Part shown: in pieces, positions 6,498 to 11,849 of the stretch
How positions within the stretch are numbered: position 1 is the first letter of the stretch
Layout of the letters: every line of letters begins with the position of its first letter
Origin: Pseudomonadota bacterium
GTDB taxonomy: Bacteria; Myxococcota; Myxococcia; Myxococcales; Anaeromyxobacteraceae
Direction: 5' to 3'
DNA length: 11,849 nucleotides
NCBI GenBank assembly: GCA_023411405.1
Contig: JAEYOU010000414.1
Coordinates: 1 to 11,849, forward strand
Notes under the pieces: generated by a model
Seen by the model: the letters and a program-made list of their open reading frames with translations, nothing else
What the model was told of the DNA's origin: nothing
Databases searched by the model: none
Position numbers and translations under genes: made by a program

Positions 6498-6514
6498 GGG
6501 GGATATACTCCCCC
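6498..6514 (+). promoter_or_regulatory. -10-like TATACT within a short inverted repeat, before the PilZ-receiver gene
   Basis: TATACT (6504-6509), five of six bases matching the -10 consensus, lies in GGGGGA-TATAC-TCCCCC, a six-base inverted repeat with a five-base loop. Transcription would begin near 6516, only about six bases before the ATG at 6522, implying a near-leaderless message. No -35 box is found at normal spacing. The symmetric G/C blocks could also be a protein-binding site. Confidence 0.4.
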
Positions 6515-6521
6515 GTTCCGG

Positions 6522-7259
6522 ATGGAGCACGCCAAGGAAAAACGCAGGGATCCGCGGGTCCCCCTCGTGCTCCGGGTCGACTATCCAGGCCAGCCCGAGC
6601 TCGCGCGCGACGCCACCGAGAACCTCTCCGCCGGGGGCTTCTTCGTCCGGACGGAGCGCGAACTGGAGCAGGGGCAGCGGCTGCCGATGGTGATCAGCTT
6701 CCCGGGCCTGCTCGATCCGCTGGAGCTCGAGGTCGAGGTGGTGCGGCTCCGCGCGAACCCCGGCGAGGGGCCGCCGGGCGCGGCGGTGCGCGTCGTCGGT
6801 GACGTCGATCGAGCGCGCCTCGCCGAGCTCCTCGCCGGCGCGCGTCGCCCCGCGCCGCCGGAGCGGCGCGCCTTCGTCGTGCTGGTGGTCGAGGACAACC
6901 CACAGGTCGTCGAGATGTACGAGTACGCGCTCACGCGCCTCCTCCGGCACGCCGGCCCGAAGGTCTCGGTGGAGTACGCCGCCCACGGCGACGAGGCGCT
7001 CGCGCGGCTGGCCGCGCCGCCCCGCCCCGACCTCGTGATCTCGGATCTGTTCATGCCGGTGATGGACGGCTTCGAGCTCGTCACCCGCATGCGCGAGGAC
7101 CGCGCGCTCGTCGATCTGCCCGTGCTCATGATCAGCGCGGGCGGGCCCGACCACCGCGCCCTGGCGATCGAGGCCGGGGTGGACGTCTACCTCCAGAAGC
7201 CGGTGCAGTTCGCGGACGTCATGAGCACCGTGCGGATGCTCCTCAACATTCGCGGATAG
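6522..7259 (+). CDS. PilZ domain fused to response-regulator receiver domain
   Basis: This 245-residue cytoplasmic signalling protein joins two domains. Residues 5-105 form a PilZ domain with the RxxxR motif (R8-R9-D10-P11-R12) and NLSAGG (34-39), corresponding to the D/NxSxxG motif; both are c-di-GMP-binding signatures, so binding is plausible. Residues 117-243 form a CheY-like receiver with the acidic pair E124-D125, phospho-acceptor D175 in ISDLFMP, S205 in MISA and K226 in LQKPV. All phosphorylation residues are intact, but there is no DNA-binding output domain, so it probably acts by protein contact, integrating a histidine kinase with c-di-GMP. Such PilZ proteins are abundant in myxobacteria. 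I prefer ATG 6522 over GTG 6462: the extra 20 residues are outside the domain and would place the -10-like TATACT inside the gene. No kinase gene is adjacent. Confidence 0.9.
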   Translation: MEHAKEKRRDPRVPLVLRVDYPGQPELARDATENLSAGGFFVRTERELEQGQRLPMVISFPGLLDPLELEVEVVRLRANPGEGPPGAAVRVVGDVDRARLAELLAGARRPAPPERRAFVVLVVEDNPQVVEMYEYALTRLLRHAGPKVSVEYAAHGDEALARLAAPPRPDLVISDLFMPVMDGFELVTRMREDRALVDLPVLMISAGGPDHRALAIEAGVDVYLQKPVQFADVMSTVRMLLNIRG

Positions 7260-7290
7260 TCAACCCGGGTCCTGCGCGCGGGGTCGTTCA

Positions 7291-7326
7291 CCAAAAGAAA
7301 ACGCCCGCCGGGATGCCGGCGGGCGT
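7291..7326 (-). terminator. Intrinsic terminator of the HU gene
   Basis: Read on the minus strand, an 11-base perfect GC-rich stem (7316-7326 with 7301-7311, four-base loop) is followed by TTTTCTTTTGG, a good U-tract. It lies 32 bases beyond the HU stop codon. On the plus strand the bases after the stem are not T-rich, so it would act only weakly, if at all, on the PilZ-receiver transcript arriving from the other side. Confidence 0.88.
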
Positions 7327-7358
7327 GACGCGGCCCTTCGCGGAGCTGCGGGCCGAAG

Positions 7359-7646
7359 CTACTTCTTCGCCTTCTTGTTGAAGATGTCCTTCAGCGCCTT
7401 GGCGGGCGTGAGCTTGATGGCGGTGCGGGCAGGGATCTTGATCTGCTCGCCGGTCGCCGGATTGCGGCCGATGCGGGCCTTGCGGTCGACGAGCTTCACC
7501 GCGCCGAGGCCACCCAGCGGGATCTTGCCCTCGGCCTTCAGGCGCTTCGTCACGACCTCCTCGACCGCCTGGAACACGGCCCGGACCTGCGCCTTGGAGA
7601 CCTGCGAACCCTCGGCCACCGCCTGGAAGAACTGTGCCTGCGTCAT
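7359..7646 (-). CDS. HU-family DNA-binding protein
   Basis: This is a 95-residue histone-like protein that binds and bends DNA non-specifically as a dimer, shaping the nucleoid. The family pattern is clear: an N-terminal helical dimerisation part (residues 1-40), then IPLGGLGAVKLVDRKARIG and the DNA-contacting arm GRNPATGEQIKIPA (60-73), ending in a helix and the Lys-rich tail KKAKK. HU proteins usually have about 90 residues. The ATG is preceded by AGGAGG ten bases upstream, and the gene has its own promoter (7704-7732) and terminator (7291-7326), so it is a single-gene unit with signals suited to high expression. Which paralogue it is (hupA, hupB or another) cannot be told, so no symbol is given. 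IHF is less likely given the sequence of the arm. Confidence 0.94.
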   Translation of the reverse strand: MTQAQFFQAVAEGSQVSKAQVRAVFQAVEEVVTKRLKAEGKIPLGGLGAVKLVDRKARIGRNPATGEQIKIPARTAIKLTPAKALKDIFNKKAKK

Positions 7647-7703
7647 GTAGGGGATCCCTCCTGTTGCACCGCCGCAAGGGTTTTGACGCGGCGAGTAGCT
7701 CGG

Positions 7704-7732
7704 GTGATATCCCGTCCGGATCCCGGCGTCAA
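7704..7732 (-). promoter_or_regulatory. Sigma70-type promoter of the HU gene
   Basis: On the minus strand TTGACG (7727-7732) is followed after 17 bases by TATCAC (7704-7709), giving five of six and four of six matches to consensus. Transcription would start near 7697, leaving a leader of about 50 bases that includes the AGGAGG site. The promoter sits in the spacer between the HU gene and the stop of the upstream DUF155-like gene. Confidence 0.65.
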
Positions 7733-7817
7733 CTTTCGGCCACGCGGATCACCCTGAAAAATGGGCTTGTCGTGACGATCCGGCCGCCCCCCCTCCAGGT
7801 GAACGCCGCACTGTCCG

Positions 7818-8936
7818 TCACGGGATCGCGGCCGCGAGGATCTCGTACGTGATGAGACCGATGATGGCGATCTCCAGCCACTCGGCGCGGCTCGTGTCGG
7901 CGGCGTCGCCGACGAGATCGTTCACCTCGGCGACGAGCCGCTGCTTGCGCAGCACCGTCTCCTGCCATGCCGGCAACCGGAAGCGGCGCACCGCCCCCTG
8001 CCAGACGCGGGCGAGGTAGAGGTCGCCGACGATTTTCACCGCGTTTTCCAGCCTTTCCACCATCTCCGAGAGCTCGAGGAGCAGGGCGGCCGTGCGGCGC
8101 TGGAGCTTCCGGTACCGCTGCGTGAGCACGTTCAGCAGCCGGTTCGTGCGCGCCTCCATCGCGTCGTAGATGGTGTGCAGCTCCCGGTCGAGGAGGGCGT
8201 CGTAGTACCGGAGCTCGAGGAGCTGCGCGGTGGCCAGCTCGAGCAGGTCGGGGATGTCCTCCACCCCGGAGGGTTCGGAGACGAAGGCGCAGTTCCAGTG
8301 GACCACCGCCAGGTCGTTCGCCAGGTAGGAGTAATGGTGGGAGAGCACGTCCTGGCGCTCGGCGTGCGAGAGGGGGATGGTGCTCGTCTCGCCCAGGACG
8401 AGCTCGGGGATGGGGGCCCCCGCGAGGAGGTCCGCCCCCGCGACCGGTCCCCCCACGAAGCGGCGGACCAGGAACACCTGGTAGCTCTCCAGCCCGTCCC
8501 AGGAGTGCGGACGCTCGAGGGCGGGGAGGAGCGCGAGCCCGAGCGCCTCGGCCTCGCGCCGCGCCTCCGCGTCGAGCGCGGGCGTGGGCTCGACGAGCGC
8601 CTCCGCCAGCGGGACCAGGTCGGCGAGCGACGTGCCCTGCGGGACGCGGAGGCGGTAGCAGATCGAGACGACGCCGTAGTCGAAGACGCGCGCGGTCGCC
8701 TCGGCCTCGCGCGGCCCGCCGGCGAGCGGGAGCGTGCGCCGCCCCAGCCCGAGCTGGAGCGGCGGGCGCGGGAGCTCGAGGGCGGTCGCGGACGGCGCGT
8801 TCGCGAGCCGGAGCCGCGCGGTGGGCGCGGTGGCCGCCGCCTCGGCGCGGTGGAGATCCACCGCGTCGGCCACGTCGAAGAGGCGGTAGACGAGCACCTC
8901 TCCGTCCTCCACGCGCAGCGAGGAGCGTTCGTTCAT
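7818..8936 (-). CDS. RMD1/DUF155-like protein with C-terminal membrane anchor
   Basis: The 372-residue product has no signal peptide. Residues 1-80 are rich in Ala, Arg and Leu and show no motif. FDYGVVSICYRL (85-96) resembles the FxYGVVVF segment of the RMD1/DUF155 family. From 230 to 345 the protein is a long charged helical region with heptad-like leucines, probably coiled coil, including KIVGDLYLARVWQ (301-313). It ends in the hydrophobic AEWLEIAIIGLITYEIL (351-367), close to the LEWIIIxLIxIEVL tail of that family. Eukaryotic members act in mitochondria; the bacterial role is unknown. The topology suggests a cytoplasmic coiled coil held at the membrane by its C-terminus. It is monocistronic and divergent from the esterase gene. 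A -10-like TAGCGT lies six bases before the ATG and no ribosome-binding site is visible. The family call is from motif memory and could be a remote relation only. Confidence 0.7.
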   Translation of the reverse strand: MNERSSLRVEDGEVLVYRLFDVADAVDLHRAEAAATAPTARLRLANAPSATALELPRPPLQLGLGRRTLPLAGGPREAEATARVFDYGVVSICYRLRVPQGTSLADLVPLAEALVEPTPALDAEARREAEALGLALLPALERPHSWDGLESYQVFLVRRFVGGPVAGADLLAGAPIPELVLGETSTIPLSHAERQDVLSHHYSYLANDLAVVHWNCAFVSEPSGVEDIPDLLELATAQLLELRYYDALLDRELHTIYDAMEARTNRLLNVLTQRYRKLQRRTAALLLELSEMVERLENAVKIVGDLYLARVWQGAVRRFRLPAWQETVLRKQRLVAEVNDLVGDAADTSRAEWLEIAIIGLITYEILAAAIP

Positions 8937-8942
8937 GCGGCC

Positions 8943-8948
8943 ACGCTA
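8943..8948 (-). promoter_or_regulatory. Likely -10 element for a leaderless DUF155-like transcript
   Basis: On the minus strand TAGCGT is placed exactly six bases before the ATG at 8934-8936, the same geometry as for the Yip1-like gene. The bases between, GGCCGC, hold no ribosome-binding site. No -35 box is visible. Confidence 0.38.
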
Positions 8949-8980
8949 CCCTGGGTCGTGCGTCGCCGGCGAGAGATCGG

Positions 8981-8986
8981 CAGAAT
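8981..8986 (+). promoter_or_regulatory. Weak -10-like element before the esterase gene
   Basis: CAGAAT, four of six matches to TATAAT but lacking the first T, sits six bases before the ATG at 8993, repeating the leaderless spacing seen elsewhere in the window. The 56-base divergent spacer 8937-8992 must hold the promoters of both flanking genes. Confidence 0.22.
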
Positions 8987-8992
8987 GCGCGC

Positions 8993-9769
8993 ATGTCCGC
9001 TCCCCACGCCCTCGCCGGCACCGAGCTGCACGTCCTCCCCCGCAGCGCCAACGGCCGGCAGTATCAGCTCCACGTGGCCGTCCCGCCGTCCGTCGCCGCG
9101 GGGAGGGGCGGACGCGTCCCCGTCGTCTACCTGACGGATCCGTACTGGGACTTCCCGCTGGTGTACGCGACGCTCGGGAACCTCGCGTACGATCAGGCGG
9201 CGCCGGAGTGTCTCCTCGTCGGCGTCGGGTATCCGGGCGAGGGGCTCGACTGGGAGGCGATGCGGGTGCACGACCTCGCGCCCGTGCCCGACGCGCTCCA
9301 CCCGCCGAGCGCGGGCGAGGAGGGCGGGGCGGAGCGGTTCCTCCGGGCGATCGAGCACGAGGTCCTGCCGTTCGTGGAGGGGCGGTGGCCCGTCGACCCG
9401 GCCCGCCGCGTGATCGCGGGGAGCTCGCTCGGCGGGCTCTTCGCGCTGTTCGCGACCTTCACGCGGCCCGGCCTCTTCCCGGGCGTGGTCGCGGTCAGCC
9501 CGGCGGTGATCTGGGCGGACGAGTGGCTCCTCGGCCTCGAGGAGCGGTTCCACGCGGGCGGCGGGGACCTCGACGCGCGCCTCTTCCTCTCGGGCGCGGC
9601 GGAGGAGTGGCCCGCGTTCCTCGCGAGCGTCGTCCGGCTCGAGGCGCGGCTCCGGGGCCGCTACCCGGGGCTCGACTACCAGTGGAGGCTGATCGACGGC
9701 GAGCGCCACTCCGGCACCAAGGCCGAGGGGTTCACGCGCGGTCTGCGCTGGGTCTTCGGCGGGCGGTAG
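8993..9769 (+). CDS. Esterase-D-type alpha/beta hydrolase (Fes/IroE-like)
   Basis: The 258-residue product fits the putative-esterase family (PF00756 type), which includes esterase D, enterochelin esterase and IroE. After the N-terminal strands, VVYLTDPYWDF (44-54) is the usual first part of the fold. RVHDLAPVPD (91-100) matches the R-x-x-D-L-T-P segment of the IroE-like group. The nucleophile elbow is G143-S144-S145-L146-G147, with S145 catalytic, and SPAVIWADE (169-177) follows. H239 in GERHSG near the C-terminus is the likely catalytic histidine; the acidic member is probably E203 or a neighbour, uncertain. There is no signal peptide, so it acts in the cytoplasm. No siderophore genes are nearby, so the substrate is unknown. 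The gene converges on purF with only two bases between the stop codons. Confidence 0.86.
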   Translation: MSAPHALAGTELHVLPRSANGRQYQLHVAVPPSVAAGRGGRVPVVYLTDPYWDFPLVYATLGNLAYDQAAPECLLVGVGYPGEGLDWEAMRVHDLAPVPDALHPPSAGEEGGAERFLRAIEHEVLPFVEGRWPVDPARRVIAGSSLGGLFALFATFTRPGLFPGVVAVSPAVIWADEWLLGLEERFHAGGGDLDARLFLSGAAEEWPAFLASVVRLEARLRGRYPGLDYQWRLIDGERHSGTKAEGFTRGLRWVFGGR

Positions 9770-9782
9770 CGCTACCCGCCGA
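9756..9782. terminator. Hairpin across the convergent esterase and purF stop codons
   Basis: An eight-base perfect stem (TCGGCGGG at 9756-9763 with CCCGCCGA at 9775-9782) encloses an 11-base loop that holds both stop codons. A nested perfect 12-base palindrome, GGTAGCGCTACC (9765-9776), offers an alternative fold. With no T run on either side, this would work as a bidirectional pause or Rho-assisted end rather than a classical terminator. Because it lies within coding ends, part of the symmetry could be chance. Confidence 0.4.
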
Positions 9783-11232
9783 CCACCCGCAGCGTGGCCG
9801 GCGGCGCGGTGCGCTTCGGGAACTGGATGAGGTACTCGCCCGAGAAGCACGCGTCGCAGTAGCTCGCGCGCGGCTCGCCGAGGGCCTCGTAGAGGCCCTC
9901 GAGCGAGAGGTAGCCGAGGGAGTCGGCGGTGACGTACGTGGCGATCTCCGCGACGGAGTGGCTCGCGGCGATGAGCTCCTGGCGCGTCGGCGTGTCGATG
10001 CCGTAGTAGCAGGGCCAGGAGGTCGGCGGCGAGCTGATGCGGAGGTGCACCTCGCTCGCCCCGGCGTCGCGGATCATCTTCACGATCTTGCGGCTCGTGG
10101 TCCCGCGCACGACGGAGTCGTCCACCACCACGACGCGCTTGCCCCGGAGCACGTCGCGCAGGGCGTTGAGCTTCAGCTTCACGCCGAAGTGGCGGATCGA
10201 CTGCTGCGGCTCGATGAACGTCCGGCCGACGTAGTGCGAGCGGACGAGCCCCATCGCGAACGGGACGCCGCTCTGCTCGGCGAAGCCGATCGCCGCGGGC
10301 ACGCCCGAGTCGGGGACGGGGATGACGAGGTCGGCCGCGGCGGGCGTCTCCTGCGCGAGCCGCCGGCCCAGGGCCTGGCGCACGGAGTACACCGACCGGC
10401 CGAAGAGCACCGAGTCGGGCCGGGCGAAGTAGATGTGCTCGAACACGCAGCGGCCGAACCGCTGCGGCGGGCGCTGGTCGGGGAAGAGCCGCTCCGTCCG
10501 GAGCCCCGCCGCGTCGAGGATCACCAGCTCGCCCGGCTCGACCTCGCGCACGTACTCGGCCTCGATGAGGTCGAGCGCGGTGGTCTCGCTCGCGAGGCAC
10601 CAGCTCCCCTTCAGCTTCCCGAGCACGAGCGGGCGGAAGCCCATCGGATCCCGCACGCCGACGATCGCGTTCGGGGTGAGGAACAGGATGCTGTACGCAC
10701 CCGCCACCTTGCCGAGCGCCTGGCGGATCGCGCTCGCGAGGTACTCGGGCGTGCCGGGCGTCCCCATCGGGCAGGAGCGCGCGAGCAGGTGGACCACCAC
10801 CTCGGTGTCCGTCGAGGACGTGAAGATCGATCCCTGCGCCTCGAGATCGGCGCGGAGGCCTTCGGCGTTGACCAGGTTGCCGTTGTGCGCGACCGCGACG
10901 GCGCCGCCCGCGTACTGGACCGCGATGGGCTGGGCGTTCTTGACGTGGGAGGCGCCGGTCGTCGAGTAACGTACGTGGCCGATCGCGGCGCCCCCCTTGA
11001 GCCGCTCGAGGGCGGGGGCGTCGAAGATGTCGGCGACGAGCCCCATGTCGCGATGGACGTGGAGCGTCTCGCCGTCGGTCGCTACGATCCCGGCCGACTC
11101 CTGGCCGCGGTGCTGGAGGGCGTGGAGGCCGAGGTAAGTGAAGTTTGCCGCCTCGGTGGACTGGCCGAGCGCCCAGATGCCGAACACGCCGCACTCGTCC
11201 TTCATCTTGTCGTAGACGGCGTCGTAGCCCAT
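9772..11232 (-). CDS. purF: Amidophosphoribosyltransferase (glutamine PRPP amidotransferase)
   Basis: PurF makes phosphoribosylamine from PRPP and glutamine, the first committed step of purine synthesis, in the cytoplasm. The 486-residue product is full length. Residues 1-13 are a propeptide; cleavage before C14 (DECGVFG) frees the catalytic cysteine. The glutaminase domain shows LQHRGQESAG (39-48), GHVRYSTTG (85-93), HNGNL (116-120) and SSTDTE (139-144). The phosphoribosyltransferase domain has VVVVDDSVVRGTTSRKIV (367-384), the PRPP loop. C262, C408, C459 and C462 match the four 4Fe-4S ligands of the Bacillus-type enzyme, so this is the iron-sulfur, propeptide-bearing class rather than the E. 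coli class. I chose the ATG at 11230-11232: it gives a normal propeptide, whereas the open frame further upstream is compositional noise. It stands alone, without other pur genes nearby. No ribosome-binding site is seen and a -10 lies close, suggesting a near-leaderless message. Confidence 0.97.
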   Translation of the reverse strand: MGYDAVYDKMKDECGVFGIWALGQSTEAANFTYLGLHALQHRGQESAGIVATDGETLHVHRDMGLVADIFDAPALERLKGGAAIGHVRYSTTGASHVKNAQPIAVQYAGGAVAVAHNGNLVNAEGLRADLEAQGSIFTSSTDTEVVVHLLARSCPMGTPGTPEYLASAIRQALGKVAGAYSILFLTPNAIVGVRDPMGFRPLVLGKLKGSWCLASETTALDLIEAEYVREVEPGELVILDAAGLRTERLFPDQRPPQRFGRCVFEHIYFARPDSVLFGRSVYSVRQALGRRLAQETPAAADLVIPVPDSGVPAAIGFAEQSGVPFAMGLVRSHYVGRTFIEPQQSIRHFGVKLKLNALRDVLRGKRVVVVDDSVVRGTTSRKIVKMIRDAGASEVHLRISSPPTSWPCYYGIDTPTRQELIAASHSVAEIATYVTADSLGYLSLEGLYEALGEPRASYCDACFSGEYLIQFPKRTAPPATLRVVGG

Positions 11233-11242
11233 GGAGCGCGGC

Positions 11243-11250
11243 AGTATAAC
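11243..11250. promoter_or_regulatory. Overlapping divergent -10 elements of purF and the ceramidase-like gene
   Basis: AGTATAAC reads TATAAC on the plus strand (11245-11250) and TATACT on the minus strand (11243-11248), each five of six matches to consensus. The plus element is 12 bases before the ATG at 11263; the minus element is ten bases before the purF ATG. Transcripts would begin about six and four bases before the start codons. The whole spacer is only 30 bases, so polymerase can hardly use both sites at once. No -35 boxes are evident. Confidence 0.5.
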
Positions 11251-11262
11251 GGAACGAGGCAG

Positions 11263-11849
11263 ATGAAGCCTCTCGCCAAGAACCTGCTCTCTTTCGTCGC
11301 GCTGCTGCTCGGTTTGGCGGCAGCGGCCCTCGCGGTCGCGTCCCTCCCGTGGGTCAAGCCGCGGCCGGCGGCCGCGCCGCGCATCGCGTCGATCACGCGG
11401 GGCGCCGGGCCCTTGCACGCCGGGGTGGGCGCCGCGCCCATCGAGGTCCCCCTGGGTGCCCCGATCGCGGGCTTCCCGCGCCTCGGGTTCCGGAGCGACG
11501 GGGCCGATCCGGTGGGGGCCCGGGCGCTCGTCCTCGCGGCGGGCGAGGCGCGCGTCGCGATCGTCTCCGCGGAGATCCTCCTCGTCCCGGACACGCTGCG
11601 CGCGGCGGTGCTCGCCCGCGTCCGCGACCTCCCGCTCACCGGCGTCGTGGTCCACGCCACACACACGCACGCGGGGCCGGGCGGCTACTACGAGAGCCTC
11701 CCCGCCGAGCGCGCGGGGCTCGGACCGTACGATCCGCGCATGCGCGACCTCGTCGCGAACGCCGCGGCGCAGGCGATCCGGCGCGCCTACGCGGACGTGG
11801 CGCCGGCGGAGCTCTCGGTCGCCCGGGGCCGCGCGGCGCAGCTGGTGCG
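11263..11849 (+). CDS. Neutral/alkaline ceramidase-like hydrolase, N-terminal part (runs off window)
   Basis: The frame opened by ATG 11263 runs to the window end (195 complete codons). Residues 6-29 form a single hydrophobic helix after a Lys-containing N-terminus, either a signal peptide or a membrane anchor. The rest matches the start of the neutral/alkaline non-lysosomal ceramidase family: LHAGVGAAPIEVPLGAPIAGF (51-71), corresponding to AGVGRxDITPPxGxPLAGY, then VVVHATHTHAGPGGYY (128-143), where the THTH-x-GPGG motif supplies a zinc-binding histidine. Known enzymes cleave the amide bond of ceramide outside the cytoplasm; many bacterial relatives have no tested substrate. The serine nucleophile and other zinc ligands lie beyond the window, so activity cannot be judged. 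GAGG lies five bases before the ATG as a modest ribosome-binding site. It is divergent from purF by 30 bases. Confidence 0.82.
   Translation, partial: MKPLAKNLLSFVALLLGLAAAALAVASLPWVKPRPAAAPRIASITRGAGPLHAGVGAAPIEVPLGAPIAGFPRLGFRSDGADPVGARALVLAAGEARVAIVSAEILLVPDTLRAAVLARVRDLPLTGVVVHATHTHAGPGGYYESLPAERAGLGPYDPRMRDLVANAAAQAIRRAYADVAPAELSVARGRAAQLV

Noticed and set aside
7683..7713. Plus-strand TTGACG followed by GATATC or TATCCC, a possible antisense promoter
   Set aside because: Spacing is wrong for TATCCC (19 bases) and GATATC is a poor -10; no plus-strand gene follows. It overlaps the well-formed HU promoter on the other strand.
8933..11194. 753-residue minus-strand open frame across purF and the antisense of the esterase
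   Set aside because: It is a shifted frame with extremely Arg- and Pro-rich translation; purF itself has all its catalytic motifs in another frame.
1..11849. CRISPR array, tRNA, rRNA, insertion sequence, phage or toxin-antitoxin genes
   Set aside because: None seen: no regularly spaced repeats, cloverleaf, transposase motif or inverted-repeat ends. Known housekeeping genes fill nearly all of the window.

Overview
The window is very GC-rich (I estimate above 70%), with codons ending almost always in G or C. A Myxococcota (delta-proteobacterial) host, something like Anaeromyxobacter, fits best: the base composition, the PilZ-receiver fusion, complex I genes, an HU protein and short intergenic spacers all point that way. 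This assignment is inference from style and gene content; no rRNA or other taxonomic marker is present. I see no tRNA, rRNA, CRISPR array, insertion sequence, phage gene or sign of recent transfer. This is mainly core-genome housekeeping DNA.

Layout: (1) 1-635, minus: a DMT/EamA exporter, cut by the window edge. (2) 883-1521, plus: an OmpA-family outer-membrane lipoprotein with a glycine zipper. (3) 1567-3638, minus: a zinc-ribbon/Yip1-like membrane protein, a DUF2752 membrane protein, then plsY (phospholipid synthesis). (4) 3725-6412, minus: nuoE-nuoF-nuoJ-nuoK, a compact part of respiratory complex I headed by a good sigma70-type promoter. (5) 6522-7259, plus: a PilZ plus response-regulator receiver protein, divergent from nuoE. 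(6) 7359-7646, minus: an HU-family protein with its own promoter and a clear intrinsic terminator. (7) 7818-8936, minus: an RMD1/DUF155-like membrane-anchored protein. (8) 8993-9769, plus: an esterase-D-type alpha/beta hydrolase. (9) 9772-11232, minus: purF, first enzyme of purine synthesis. (10) 11263 to the end, plus: the N-terminal part of a neutral-ceramidase-like hydrolase.

How the genes relate: NuoE and NuoF form the NADH-oxidising tip of complex I, while NuoJ and NuoK belong to its membrane arm. The usual nuoG, nuoH and nuoI are absent between F and J, and nuoL, nuoM and nuoN do not follow K, so the complex must be completed from elsewhere. PlsY, the OmpA lipoprotein, the Yip1/DUF2752 pair and the ceramidase-like protein all concern membranes, but nothing links them into one pathway.

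I did not find a convincing new biological system. The most interesting signals are regulatory. Several gene starts that lack a Shine-Dalgarno sequence carry a -10-like hexamer 6 to 12 bases before the start codon, as expected for leaderless or near-leaderless transcripts. The purF and ceramidase promoters appear to share overlapping -10 elements. Two perfect intergenic palindromes look like members of a dispersed repeat family. A hairpin spans both stop codons of the convergent esterase/purF pair.
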